Source: Thermomicrobiales bacterium (GTDB lineage Bacteria; Chloroflexota; Chloroflexia; Thermomicrobiales; UBA6265). From it: a DNA stretch of 45,967 nucleotides. The notes beneath the pieces were generated by a model, which worked only from the letters and a program-made list of their open reading frames with translations, was not told the origin of the DNA and made no database searches. Of the stretch, positions 7,864 to 16,366 are shown piece after piece. Location: positions 1,174-47,140 of the forward strand of contig JAGQGU010000014.1 of assembly GCA_020432165.1 (NCBI GenBank), given 5' to 3'. How positions within the stretch are numbered: position 1 is the stretch's first letter; every line of letters starts with the position of its first letter. Both the position numbers and the translations under genes were made by a program.

Positions 7864-8919
7864 TTGTTTCGCCCCCTTTCTGCTCTTTTCGGATTCTTCA
7901 GCCGCGATCTCGGTATTGATCTCGGTACCGCCAATACCCTTGTCTATGTGCGTGGCAAGGGCATCGTCATTTCCGAGCCTTCCGTTGTCGCTATCGATAA
8001 ATACACCAAGCGCGCACTCTGGGTCGGCATGGAAGCAAAAGCCATGGTCGGCAAGACACCGGAGAGCATTATCGCTGTGCGTCCACTCGAAGATGGCGTG
8101 ATCGCCGACTTCGACACGGTCGAAATGATGCTGCATCACTTCATTCGCAAGGTGCACATGCAGCGGCTGATGGCGCCGCATCCGCGGGTGGTTATCGGTA
8201 TCCCGTCCGGCGTTACCGAAGTGGAGAAGCGAGCCGCCAAGGACGCCGCTCTCAGCGCCGGTGCCCGTGAGGCCTACACCATTGAGGAGCCGATGGCGGC
8301 TGCGATCGGTGCCGGTCTTCCTATTAACGAACCGGTCGGCAGCATGATTGTAGATATCGGTGGCGGTACTACCGAAATCGCGGTGATTTCGCTCGGCGGT
8401 ATCGTGGTCAACCACAGCTTGCGTGTGGCCGGTGATGAAATCGATGATGCCATCATTCACTACGCCCGCCGTGATCACAATCTGGTCATCGGCGAGCGGA
8501 CTGCAGAGAATGCCAAAATCGCAGCTGGTTCCGCTTATCCATTGGAAGAAGAAGTCCGCGTGATGTTGCGCGGTCGCGATCTGCTCACCGGTCTGCCGAA
8601 GTCGGTCGAGGTGAGTTCGGTCGAGATCCGCGATGCGATCAGCCAGCCGTTGAATACGATCATTGAGCTGGTAAAAACGAGTATTGAGGAAACTCCGCCG
8701 GAGCTAGTCTCCGACATCATGGAGAATGGCATTACCCTCGCTGGTGGTGGCGCGCTCCTGATGGGTCTGGATCGCCGCTTGCAGAGCGAGCTCCGGATGC
8801 CAGTGCATCGGGCAGATGATCCGCTCACCTGTGTCGCACGCGGCACAGGCAAGGTGGCGGAAGCACTGCACCTCTATCAACGCGCCCTCGCGAGTGGTCA
8901 GGAACTGCGTCGCGGGTAA
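7864..8919 (+). CDS. mreB: Rod shape-determining protein MreB
   Basis: A bacterial actin. Phosphate-1 motif DLGIDLGTANTLVYVRGKG near the N-terminus, IPSGVTEVEKRA, the connect/adenosine region IVDIGGGTTEIAVISLGG and ITLAGGGALLMGLD near the end are all intact. MreB filaments lie under the membrane and guide side-wall peptidoglycan synthesis. I set the start at the TTG at 7864 because GGAGGTG lies at 7850-7856 and the product then begins LFRPLSALFGFFSRDLGIDLG, the usual MreB N-terminus. The frame is open back to 7789 but those extra residues do not look like MreB. The gene leads an mreB-mreC-murT-gatD run, linking elongation machinery with peptidoglycan amidation. Confidence 0.96.
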   Translation: MFRPLSALFGFFSRDLGIDLGTANTLVYVRGKGIVISEPSVVAIDKYTKRALWVGMEAKAMVGKTPESIIAVRPLEDGVIADFDTVEMMLHHFIRKVHMQRLMAPHPRVVIGIPSGVTEVEKRAAKDAALSAGAREAYTIEEPMAAAIGAGLPINEPVGSMIVDIGGGTTEIAVISLGGIVVNHSLRVAGDEIDDAIIHYARRDHNLVIGERTAENAKIAAGSAYPLEEEVRVMLRGRDLLTGLPKSVEVSSVEIRDAISQPLNTIIELVKTSIEETPPELVSDIMENGITLAGGGALLMGLDRRLQSELRMPVHRADDPLTCVARGTGKVAEALHLYQRALASGQELRRG

Positions 8920-8942
8920 GGTGAATACAGCCGGTTTTTCTG

Positions 8943-9848
8943 GTGGCCACCAGTGTCGCCACTACCGAGAATCCCGCCAACTTTCGGGATAACGAGCCTA
9001 TGAGACAACTCCCTTTCAAACGCCTCGCTATTACCATTGGCTTCTTCGCCATTTTCTGCCTGGGTATCCTGCTGATGGATGCCCGGAATCTGCTTGATCC
9101 ACTCCGGAGTGGTCTCGGTACGGTGCTGAATCCGGTCGTCCAGGAGCTACAAAGCATCGGTCGCCCCGGGGAGCCGACGGCACCTCTCGAGGTTCAACTC
9201 GCTACCGTTCAGGCCGAAAACAATGCCTTGCGTGAAGAGAATATGCGGATGCAAGGTCAACTGGACGAGCAGGCGGTGCTGCTACAGACCATGCAAATCC
9301 AGAGCGAATACACCGATCGACAAACGCTACCGGCGCGTGTTTTGGGAACCGATCCTGACGGATTGCAGCAGAAGATCATCATCAATCGCGGTTCCAACGA
9401 TGGCGTGAAGGTGGGTATGGCGGTAACCGTCGCCAACAAGGATGACGACGGTGATGGCCAAGCCACGGGTATTGTCTTCATCGGGCAGGTGATCGAGGTG
9501 GAGGAGAATCGCTCCACCGTTCTCCTGATTACTGACTCCACCGCCAGCGTGGGCGCGCGCATGCTCAATTCCAAGGCCGATGGCATCCTTTACGGCAATG
9601 GCCGCAGTTCCAGCACGCTCACCTTGAAACGCGTGAACAAGAGCGTGAGTCCGGTCGAGAATGAATGGATCATGACCAGCGATCTCTTTGAGAGCGAAAC
9701 CGCACAGGTACCGGGCAATATCCCCATCGGCTGGATCGTGGGCGATCCGATCGAAAATGCACAGACAGGTGAGCTGGAGTTCACGGTGCAGCCCGCTGCT
9801 GACTTTAGTGACCTCGATACGGTCTGGATAGTTGTCCCCAATGAATAA
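8943..9848 (+). CDS. mreC: Rod shape-determining protein MreC
   Basis: MreC is a bitopic membrane protein that couples MreB to the wall-synthesis enzymes. The sequence shows a cytoplasmic tail, one transmembrane helix (LAITIGFFAIFCLGILLMD, about residues 28-46), a coiled coil (VQLATVQAENNALREENMR and following), and the two beta-barrel halves (ARVLGTDPDGLQQKIIINRG; GQVIEVEENRSTVLLITD). An ATG at 9000 giving MRQLPFKRLAI is a credible alternative start. The last codons overlap the ATG of murT (ATGAATAA). No mreD follows, which is unusual for an mreBC operon. Confidence 0.93.
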   Translation: MATSVATTENPANFRDNEPMRQLPFKRLAITIGFFAIFCLGILLMDARNLLDPLRSGLGTVLNPVVQELQSIGRPGEPTAPLEVQLATVQAENNALREENMRMQGQLDEQAVLLQTMQIQSEYTDRQTLPARVLGTDPDGLQQKIIINRGSNDGVKVGMAVTVANKDDDGDGQATGIVFIGQVIEVEENRSTVLLITDSTASVGARMLNSKADGILYGNGRSSSTLTLKRVNKSVSPVENEWIMTSDLFESETAQVPGNIPIGWIVGDPIENAQTGELEFTVQPAADFSDLDTVWIVVPNE

Positions 9849-11253
9849 GTCTTCATTCGATCCCCGCCTGGCTATCAGCGTCATGAGCGCCAGATTCACT
9901 GGCACCGCCATCCGACTCGTGGGCAAGGGCGGCGGCACCGCGGCACCTGGTCTGGTAGCGGAGCGACTCGATCCAGGATTGCTCACCAAGCTCGGTACCC
10001 AGCTTGAGCACGGGGCGCTGGTGGTAGCAGGCACGAATGGCAAAACAACGACCTCTCGCATGATCGCCGATATCCTGCAGGCCAATAGCTGGAAGGTGGT
10101 CCACAACCGCAGCGGCTCCAATCTGGTCCGTGGTGTGGTGGCCGCCTTTGTCGATCAAACCAGCAATGGTGGGCATATTCGCGGCGATGTCGGTGTGGTT
10201 GAAGCTGATGAAGCCGCCCTGCCTGAGCTGATCAAACGCATCCAGCCCCGAGTGATTCTGCTCAACAATCTCTTCCGCGATCAGCTGGATCGCTATGGCG
10301 AGCTCGATACCATCGCCAAGAGTTGGGCAAAGGTATTGCAGACATTACCCGCCGAGACGACGGTTATCGTTAATGCAGATGATCAGACATTGGTGGCGTT
10401 GAGCGATGATATCCGCGCCAGACGCATCTGTATCGGACTGAACTCCGCCGAGCATCAACTTGAATCGCTCCCCCATGCGGCCGATGCCGCTGTTTGCCGT
10501 GTCTGTGGTGCCGATCTTGGGTATCGGGCGCTTTATCTCTCCCATCTGGGTGAGTGGTATTGCACTGGTTGCGGGCGTGAGCGTCCACCGCTCGATTTTG
10601 CCGCCAGCGATATTCACCTGCATGGTGATCAGCACACCGATATGACGATCACGGACACCACTGGTTCACATCAGGTGCAGGTGGGAGTCCCAGGGTTGTA
10701 CAACGCCTATAACGCGTTGGCGGCGGCGGCGGTCGCCAGTGTGATGGGTGTAGCCTGGGATGTGATTTCGCCAACGCTCGCCGCATTCCAGAGTGCCTTT
10801 GGGCGCATCGAGCGGATTGCTTATCAGGACAAGCAAATCACCATGGCCCTGGTGAAAAATCCGACCGGTTTCAATGAAGTACTGCGCATGCTCACGGCGG
10901 AAACCGGGGCATTGGCGCACCCCACGATGATTTGCATCAACGATCTCGACGCGGACGGCCGCGATGTCAGTTGGCTGTGGGATGTCGATTTCGAGCTTCT
11001 GGCCCAGGGCGATGGACATCTCTATACCACCGGTATCCGCGGTGCGGATATGGCGAATCGCCTGAAATACGCCGGTGTGCCGGTGGAGCGGATTCATCCG
11101 CTAACATCTGAATTGGCCGATGCATTCGATGCCTTTATCGCCGATGTACCCGCTGGAGCGTCCGCCTATATTCTGCCGAGCTACACCGCCATGCTGAAGC
11201 TGCGCAAGTCGCTGGCCGATCGGGGTGTGGTGCAGGAATTCTGGGAGCAGTAA
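9841..11253 (+). CDS. murT: Lipid II isoglutaminyl synthase, MurT subunit
   Basis: MurT is a Mur-ligase-like enzyme that, with GatD, amidates the D-glutamate of lipid II. The ATP-binding loop VVAGTNGKTTTSRMIADIL (about residues 60-78), the DEAALPEL and NNLFRDQLDRYGE segments and the MurT-specific four-cysteine zinc ribbon (CRVCGADL at about 220 and CTGCGRE about 23 residues later) are all visible. The C-terminal DUF1727-like domain includes KNPTGFNEVLRML and ICINDLDADGRDVSWLWDVD. About 470 residues is normal. It overlaps mreC and is followed after 2 bp by gatD. Confidence 0.95.
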   Translation: MNKSSFDPRLAISVMSARFTGTAIRLVGKGGGTAAPGLVAERLDPGLLTKLGTQLEHGALVVAGTNGKTTTSRMIADILQANSWKVVHNRSGSNLVRGVVAAFVDQTSNGGHIRGDVGVVEADEAALPELIKRIQPRVILLNNLFRDQLDRYGELDTIAKSWAKVLQTLPAETTVIVNADDQTLVALSDDIRARRICIGLNSAEHQLESLPHAADAAVCRVCGADLGYRALYLSHLGEWYCTGCGRERPPLDFAASDIHLHGDQHTDMTITDTTGSHQVQVGVPGLYNAYNALAAAAVASVMGVAWDVISPTLAAFQSAFGRIERIAYQDKQITMALVKNPTGFNEVLRMLTAETGALAHPTMICINDLDADGRDVSWLWDVDFELLAQGDGHLYTTGIRGADMANRLKYAGVPVERIHPLTSELADAFDAFIADVPAGASAYILPSYTAMLKLRKSLADRGVVQEFWEQ

Positions 11254-11255
11254 AC

Positions 11256-11981
11256 ATGACCGATCTGCGGCTGGTTATCGGCTGGCTTTATGGCAGCAAG
11301 ATGAATATCTACGGCGATCGTGGCAATGTGGTAGCGCTGCAGCAACGGGCCCGTTGGCGTGGAATCGATGCCGAGGTGCGTGAGATCGGTATGGGTGAAG
11401 CCATTCCGGATGATATCGATATCTTCTTCTGGGGCGGCGGTCAGGATCAGGAGCAGGTGGCTGTGGCGAAGGATATCGCCGGCGCTAAAGGCGACGCGAT
11501 CAAGGCAGCCGTGGAGAACGGCGCGGCCCTCCTCAGTATCTGTGGTGGATATCAACTCCTCGGGCATGGCTATCAACCGCACGATGGCGAGATGCTTCCG
11601 GGTATCGGTGTCTTCGATGCGATGAGTGTCGCTGGCCCTACCCGCTTTATCGGCAATGTAAGTATCGAAAGCCCAACCTTCGGATCACTGGTAGGATTCG
11701 AAAATCACAGCGGTCTTACCACCCTCCAGGGTGAGACTACACCGCTCGGCAAAGTCCTCCATGGCCATGGCAACAATGGCACCGATGGTACCGAGGGGGC
11801 AATCTACATGAATGCTATCGGGTGCTATCTGCATGGTGCCCTGCTGCCGAAAAATCCTCACTTGACAGACTGGCTCCTGGCAGCCGGACTTCATCATCGA
11901 TATGGTCAAGAGATTAATCTCGAAGGTCTGGATGATACGTTGGAATATCAGGCTCACGAGAACGCGCTGACCCGTACCTGA
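11256..11981 (+). CDS. gatD: Lipid II isoglutaminyl synthase, glutamine amidotransferase subunit GatD
   Basis: GatD supplies ammonia from glutamine to MurT. The protein is a CobB/CobQ-type class I amidotransferase: DIFFWGGGQDQEQVAVAKDI, the nucleophile loop ALLSICGGYQLLGHGY (Cys at about residue 94), VGFENHSGLT and the catalytic His in GCYLHGALLPKNPHLTDWLL. Length (241 residues) and order directly after murT are as in other MurT-GatD pairs. The amidated wall this implies is typical of Gram-positive and several Chloroflexota lineages. Confidence 0.95.
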   Translation: MTDLRLVIGWLYGSKMNIYGDRGNVVALQQRARWRGIDAEVREIGMGEAIPDDIDIFFWGGGQDQEQVAVAKDIAGAKGDAIKAAVENGAALLSICGGYQLLGHGYQPHDGEMLPGIGVFDAMSVAGPTRFIGNVSIESPTFGSLVGFENHSGLTTLQGETTPLGKVLHGHGNNGTDGTEGAIYMNAIGCYLHGALLPKNPHLTDWLLAAGLHHRYGQEINLEGLDDTLEYQAHENALTRT

Positions 11982-12155
11982 TTAATTGCTTAAGGTTGTC
12001 ACAATTTTCACAATCTGGTGGTATGATTCAGCCAGAACGCAAAAGCACGCAAGCTCGGCATGTGGGTGTTCGGGCCGTGCATTGCGGAACGATAACTCCG
12101 ATCTTATGGCTGAGGATTAGGCGTTATCGATTCCAGGTTCCACAGAGTATCTCAT

Positions 12156-12177
12156 CTGTATAGGAACGGCTATACAG
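12156..12177. promoter_or_regulatory. Inverted repeat upstream of the Lrp/AsnC gene
   Basis: CTGTATAG-gaacgg-CTATACAG is a perfect 8-bp inverted repeat whose end lies 27 bp before the ATG of the Lrp/AsnC-family gene. Lrp-type regulators often bind such sites and control their own genes, so this may be an autoregulatory operator. The leader 11982-12155 also holds CGCAA/TTGCG pairing segments but no riboswitch that I recognise. Confidence 0.5.
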
Positions 12178-12204
12178 GATCGTTATAGCAAAGGATTACA
12201 AACC

Positions 12205-12738
12205 ATGTTCAATTTGGACAATGTTGATCTGCAAGTGCTACGGGAGCTGCAGGAGAACGGTCGCGTGACCATGAAGGCACTCGCCGAGCAGGTTGGACTC
12301 TCCTCCCCCGCCATGATCGAGCGTGTACGCCGGCTGGAAGAGCGCCACATGTTGGTTGGCTACCGCGCCCTGGTCGATCCCAAGGCGGTTGGCCGCAGCC
12401 TGACTGCGCTGATCAATGTCTCCCTGGATCGCACCGATTACGATGCCTTCCTGGAGCGTCTTGCACAGCAGAGCGCGGTGGAAGAATGCCATCGTGTTAC
12501 AGGTGATCAGGCATTCGTGGTGAAGGCGCACGTTGCCAGCACCGAGGATCTGGAAAACCTGATCGATCACCTGCAGGAAGTCGGCGCCAAGTGCAGCACC
12601 AATATCGTGCTGAGCACACCGATCGCGCACGCACCAATCATGCCGCCGGATGGCTCCGTGACAGAGAAGAGCCGCGCGACCCGTCGCCGACGTCGCACCC
12701 GCCAGCAGCGTCTGGCCGATGCCGCCAAGGGCGAATAG
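12205..12738 (+). CDS. Lrp/AsnC family transcriptional regulator
   Basis: The N-terminal helix-turn-helix is clear (NVDLQVLRELQENGRVTMKA, then LAEQVGLSSPAMIERVRRLEE, residues 4-50), with the usual G-Y-R-A-L-V-D linker. The C-terminal RAM domain follows (ALINVSLDRTDYDAFLERL, VTGDQAFVVKAHVASTEDLE). A basic C-terminal tail (ATRRRRRTRQQRLADAAKGE) extends beyond the family core of about 150 residues and may add DNA or RNA contacts. The regulated genes are unknown; autoregulation is possible through the inverted repeat upstream. A terminator follows 22 bp after the stop. Confidence 0.92.
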   Translation: MFNLDNVDLQVLRELQENGRVTMKALAEQVGLSSPAMIERVRRLEERHMLVGYRALVDPKAVGRSLTALINVSLDRTDYDAFLERLAQQSAVEECHRVTGDQAFVVKAHVASTEDLENLIDHLQEVGAKCSTNIVLSTPIAHAPIMPPDGSVTEKSRATRRRRRTRQQRLADAAKGE

Positions 12739-12760
12739 GTCTCACGAGTAGTTGTGATTG

Positions 12761-12797
12761 GCCCCCGGAAGCGATTCACATCGCACCGGGGGCTTTT
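12761..12797 (+). terminator. Intrinsic terminator after the Lrp/AsnC gene
   Basis: GCCCCCGG (12761-12768) pairs with CCGGGGGC (12786-12793), followed by TTTT. It is oriented for the plus strand and separates the regulator from the convergent phage block A. Confidence 0.8.
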
Positions 12798-12813
12798 GCG
12801 TGTGGAGTCTCAG

Positions 12814-13077
12814 TCATCCCGACTTCGTCTGCGAGTAGAGTCCCGCCGCCGCGAGGCCGTAGACCAGGCCGGCCAAACACCAGCTCGCCAGCGTTGGTAA
12901 CGAGAGGCTCTCGTCGCGAGCGATGCCACCGAGAAGCATCAACACAATCGCACAAACAATTGCGGCCAGTCCGGCGAAGCGTACCGGTAATCCCAACTGC
13001 TTGGCGATCTCCACCAGAGCCGGCGTCACAATGGTGATGGAGACACCCGTAACGAGTTCCACAGTATCCATAGTCAT
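12814..13077 (-). CDS. Putative phage holin (three membrane segments)
   Basis: An 87-residue hydrophobic protein with predicted membrane segments at about 8-24, 31-52 and 62-80 and a polar C-terminus (YSQTKSG). It directly follows the amidase gene with an ATGA overlap and has GGAGG seven bases upstream of the ATG at 13077. Size, topology and position match a holin that lets the neighbouring endolysin reach the wall. Holins share little sequence, so the call rests on context. Confidence 0.68.
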   Translation of the reverse strand: MTMDTVELVTGVSITIVTPALVEIAKQLGLPVRFAGLAAIVCAIVLMLLGGIARDESLSLPTLASWCLAGLVYGLAAAGLYSQTKSG

Positions 13078-14066
13078 CACGCTGCCTCCTTTCTGGACAT
13101 CGCGAGGATGTCATCGACACCAAAATCGGTGCCACCACTCCAGACACGCCAGAGCAGATCCGTCGGCAAGCCCCTGCCCATCACCCACCAGAGTGGATTC
13201 CCCTCCACGGTTTCGCCCACAATCCAGCCGCGTGCATAGAAGCTGTTGCCTGCATTCAACATGCGCATGATCGGTTGATTGGTCTCGGCCCATTTACGCG
13301 CATTCAGTTCGTCAACCGTCACCGTCACCAGGAGTGGCTGCCGAAGCTGCATCATCGTCCCGAAGGCGGGTATTCCCACCGGTTTGGCGGAAGAGATGGA
13401 AACCACATTCGATTCCACCAGCACTCTCTGAACGCCATGAACCACTCCCTGCGCTGCTCTCTCGAAGAAGCCGGGACTCTTGATGATGTCTGCATCGCCG
13501 GTGATATTGCCGAGCTCCAACACCAGTCGCACCAGCCGATCTCGCGCAACCGCGGTGTAGCCGAACATGGCCAGGCGGTAGCCCTTGCTCCCGACACCTG
13601 TCTGGCGCTCACTCATGACGCCAGGTAGCTTTACTCCGGACTTACGAAGACTGGGGCCGGTGGCCGCACTCACCTCTCGCGTGATTGCGAGCGCATAGCT
13701 CTGATCGAGCGTATTGGTTCTCCAGGCATCGGAGCCGAGATACGGGGAGACCGTGCGTAAGCCATCGCCATCGGGCACGATCGCGAAGACTCCACGGGTA
13801 TTGTTGGCATCGCCTTCGAAATGCACATCCAGTAGCAGATCGTAGGGGGCGAGGTTGTGCCTGCGCACAACCTCCCGGCCAACGGCATCGAGAGAACCCT
13901 CGAACCAATCGTTATCGTTCTGCACCATATCGGCGATATGACCGGCGGCCCGCAGGGCTTTCTGGATGGCGCGGGCGGCGATCGGTGTGATCGCGATCTC
14001 GGCGGGATTTCCACCGGTGGTATTGCGATGTCCCTGCGCGATAAGGACACGAAGTTGCTTTGTCAT
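13077..14066 (-). CDS. N-acetylmuramoyl-L-alanine amidase (phage endolysin-like)
   Basis: The N-terminal domain is an amidase_3-type zinc hydrolase: VLIAQGHRNTTGG gives the first His, DLLLDVHFEGDANN gives the second His, and VRLVLELGNITGDADI gives the catalytic Glu (about residues 179-194). These enzymes split the bond between muramic acid and L-alanine in peptidoglycan. The C-terminal region from about residue 215 (VTVTVDELNARKWAETNQP, then FYARGWIVGETVEGNPLWWV) looks like an SH3-type wall-binding domain. There is no signal peptide, as expected for a holin-dependent endolysin. Upstream is the virion protein gene (3-bp gap), downstream the holin gene. Confidence 0.85.
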   Translation of the reverse strand: MTKQLRVLIAQGHRNTTGGNPAEIAITPIAARAIQKALRAAGHIADMVQNDNDWFEGSLDAVGREVVRRHNLAPYDLLLDVHFEGDANNTRGVFAIVPDGDGLRTVSPYLGSDAWRTNTLDQSYALAITREVSAATGPSLRKSGVKLPGVMSERQTGVGSKGYRLAMFGYTAVARDRLVRLVLELGNITGDADIIKSPGFFERAAQGVVHGVQRVLVESNVVSISSAKPVGIPAFGTMMQLRQPLLVTVTVDELNARKWAETNQPIMRMLNAGNSFYARGWIVGETVEGNPLWWVMGRGLPTDLLWRVWSGGTDFGVDDILAMSRKEAA

Positions 14067-14069
14067 GAT

Positions 14070-15998
14070 TTAGACCTCCACGAGATTAAGGGTGATGGTG
14101 CTTTGGCCCCAACGATTGCTATCAGCGGGTTGGTTGACGGCCTCGGAGATGCCGACGATACGGACCGTGCGGGTAACGGGATCGGTGTCGTAATCGATAT
14201 CCCGGAAGGTCATGGGGGTATCGGACTCCCAGGCCTGCCACAAATCTTCTGTCAGCTGACGACCGGTTTTCGCCAGGCGTGCGCCATCCCGATCGACTTC
14301 CTGATCACGGGCGAGCAGGCGCAGATTCCACTTCCTGCGCCGGGCCGGATTATCCAGAACCTCGTACTCCACCCACATCGAGGAGAGAATCGGAGCCCAA
14401 TCCACCACGCTACTCCAGCGGATGCGGAGCATGATGAAGCGACTGGTGATGCCGGAAAGCGTTGATTCCATAACGAAATTCATGTTCGGCAGGGTGTTCC
14501 CGACCTTGCTGGTGGACTGTACGGATATCCAACTAGCTCCAGCATCGATGGAGTAGTCGAGTGCGACATCAACACTATCGGTGCTGGTGGTGTTACCGAC
14601 GCGCACCGGTGAGGCGAAGACGCACCCAAGCTTGCGCCAGGCCTTGGTTTTATCCCGCTCCCCAGCATCGAGCATGGAGGTGATGGCCTGACCGCTGGTG
14701 GGGTAGCTGGTGAGATAGGTGCCATCCGAATGCCACTGATCCGCCAGCCGGTACGTGCGATAGTCGTTGGTGCCATCGACCATCACCATGACGTTGTTAT
14801 AGGCACCCACACTGTTGCTGCTAAACCCGCTGCCGAGTGGGAGCGGGTTACACCAGGTGCCGGTAGCACCAGGTGCGGGCATGGCCTGACGATCGATACA
14901 CCACCAGCCTGTGCCGTCGTAGGCCCAGAGCTCGTTATCGCCATCCTCCGACTCGATGCTGACGACCAGGTAGCCAGCGGCCACGGTGCCACCGAAGCAG
15001 CGACGACCGTTCAGGCCAGTGCTCTTCCAACCAGCGCGATCGCCGGCGGGGTTGTACTCCTGCACACCACCAGCAAGCCAGCTGAAGATACGACCACCGA
15101 AGCCAGCGAAGATGCGGTAATCGTCCCGCTCGGAGTAGACACCCTGCTGGTAGAAGGGCTCGTACTCGCCCGACCACTCCATGCCCGGGATCTGTGCCGG
15201 CTGCGAACCACCGACCGTGTAGGCCGGATTGTTGATCATGATTTCCCGCACGCGACCTGCGTAGCGATAGATGGCCTGCCTGGTGATGATGTAGGCGTAG
15301 GCATCGGCCACGGTGAGGGCGATGGGATCGTGATCGATACGGCGGATATCGATACCGCCACCGTGCACCTGGCGCAGCACCGTGGGGCGCGAGGCCGTGC
15401 GGGCGTCGTCCCAGATGGCATAGCCAGCGTAGGCGGTGAGGTGGAATGCACGCTCGCCTGCGGACAATACGGTTTCGGTGCCAGCCGAGAGATTGCGCCA
15501 GATGATGTCCGCAGCGGAACCGAAGCCGATGAGCACACCGACGGACCCGTAGATGCAGAGATCGGTGATCACATCGGGGTAGGTCTTCACCAGGGACGTA
15601 CTGGTGACGGCACCGACACCGTCCGTGGAGACACCAGCGTAGAGCGATTTGCCGACCGCGAAGTAGAGGCGGTTGCGGACAATGGCAAAGGGGATGGCGG
15701 TATCGCGATTCGGTTTGTCCAGCGCGGCCATGGCGGAGATCGATGTGCTGCGCTGATAGGGCCAGGGGGTGACGCCCTGGCTGCCCAGGGCGGGACCGAT
15801 GGCGAGGGAGTCGCCGAGCTTGTCTTTCTCAAGCTGGAGGTGACGATGTTGGCCGCCGATGAAGTCGGTGATGGTGGTGCGATCGGTGCGGCCTTCGGGG
15901 AATCCTTCCTGGAGGCGTTTGTAGCCTGGGGAGGATGGCGAGCCGGGATCGATCATGTAGCCGTAGTTGTTGAGAATGATGTCAGTGGTTTGAGGCAT
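14070..15998 (-). CDS. Large phage virion protein (tail or nozzle-like, probable beta-propeller)
   Basis: A 642-residue protein I cannot assign to one family. The first part has repeated strand patterns with aromatic-rich turns (RNRLYFAVGKSLYAG, ADAYAYIITRQAIYRYAGRV, RIFAGFGGRIFSWLAGG, ELWAYDGTGWWCID), consistent with a beta-propeller. The last 150 residues form another strand-rich domain (YSIDAGASWISVQSTSK, FIMLRIRWSSVVDWAPI) ending in a phage tail-like segment (DTDPVTRTVRIVGISEAVNQ). Its place between the capsid-connector genes and the lysis genes fits a tail, nozzle or receptor-binding protein. Start at 15998: ATG with AAGGA upstream; the frame is open further but crosses the hairpin at 16028-16048. 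Confidence 0.62.
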   Translation of the reverse strand: MPQTTDIILNNYGYMIDPGSPSSPGYKRLQEGFPEGRTDRTTITDFIGGQHRHLQLEKDKLGDSLAIGPALGSQGVTPWPYQRSTSISAMAALDKPNRDTAIPFAIVRNRLYFAVGKSLYAGVSTDGVGAVTSTSLVKTYPDVITDLCIYGSVGVLIGFGSAADIIWRNLSAGTETVLSAGERAFHLTAYAGYAIWDDARTASRPTVLRQVHGGGIDIRRIDHDPIALTVADAYAYIITRQAIYRYAGRVREIMINNPAYTVGGSQPAQIPGMEWSGEYEPFYQQGVYSERDDYRIFAGFGGRIFSWLAGGVQEYNPAGDRAGWKSTGLNGRRCFGGTVAAGYLVVSIESEDGDNELWAYDGTGWWCIDRQAMPAPGATGTWCNPLPLGSGFSSNSVGAYNNVMVMVDGTNDYRTYRLADQWHSDGTYLTSYPTSGQAITSMLDAGERDKTKAWRKLGCVFASPVRVGNTTSTDSVDVALDYSIDAGASWISVQSTSKVGNTLPNMNFVMESTLSGITSRFIMLRIRWSSVVDWAPILSSMWVEYEVLDNPARRRKWNLRLLARDQEVDRDGARLAKTGRQLTEDLWQAWESDTPMTFRDIDYDTDPVTRTVRIVGISEAVNQPADSNRWGQSTITLNLVEV

Positions 15999-16018
15999 GG
16001 GTAGTCTTGTCCTTGATG

Positions 16019-16048
16019 AAAAGCAAAATCCGCACAATGTGTGCGGAT
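16019..16048 (-). terminator. Hairpin with T-rich tract before the large virion gene
   Basis: On the minus strand ATCCGCACA pairs with TGTGCGGAT around a 3-nt loop, followed by TTTGCTTTT. The stem ends 29 nt before the ATG of the virion protein. It looks like an intrinsic terminator but sits inside the block, so it may be an attenuator or an mRNA-processing/stability hairpin. Confidence 0.6.
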
Positions 16049-16075
16049 CGGGTTTGTTGGCGTATTTCCGGGATG

Positions 16076-16366
16076 CTATCTCCTCCGAAATTCTGTATGG
16101 CGATAGACCCGCCGACAGCGACAGTGGTCGTGCACGGGCGGTGTGAATCCTTCGCCCTCCGGCCAAATCTCGCCGGAGAGCTGTCCACAAATCGGACAGG
16201 TGCGTTCATCCTCCGCTGTTTGCCACATCTCGTACCGGATGGGAACCAGCGCCTCCAACACCTCTCGCGTTTGCTCGCCTGCTATCTGCCCGAATCGGGA
16301 GATGGCGGAGGCGCGAGCCGGTATAGATTCCCGCACCGCAGCACCCAACATCTGACCGAGATTCAT
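16076..16366 (-). CDS. Short MuF/SPP1 gp7-like minor head protein fragment (zinc motif)
   Basis: This 96-residue protein carries the C-terminal signature of phage Mu F-like (SPP1 gp7-like) minor head proteins: EDERTCPICGQLSGEIWPEG followed by PPVHDHCRCRRVY (about residues 55-88), with the C-x-x-C and H-x-x-C-x-C zinc-type ligands. Full MuF proteins are usually 250 residues or more, so only the terminal part plus one helix (RASAISRFGQIAGEQTREVL) remains. It overlaps the connector gene by 4 bp and is probably co-translated. It could be a shortened working form in a reduced particle or a relic. Confidence 0.72.
   Translation of the reverse strand: MNLGQMLGAAVRESIPARASAISRFGQIAGEQTREVLEALVPIRYEMWQTAEDERTCPICGQLSGEIWPEGEGFTPPVHDHCRCRRVYRHTEFRRR

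Noticed and set aside
12020-12130. Possible c-di-GMP or other riboswitch in the leader of the Lrp/AsnC gene
   Set aside because: Only the short CGCAA/TTGCG pairing could be seen; none of the conserved cores of known riboswitch classes is present.
14730-16004. Plus-strand ORF of 424 codons opposite the large virion gene
   Set aside because: It is a shadow with no ribosome site or motif; the minus-strand frame fits the block A operon.
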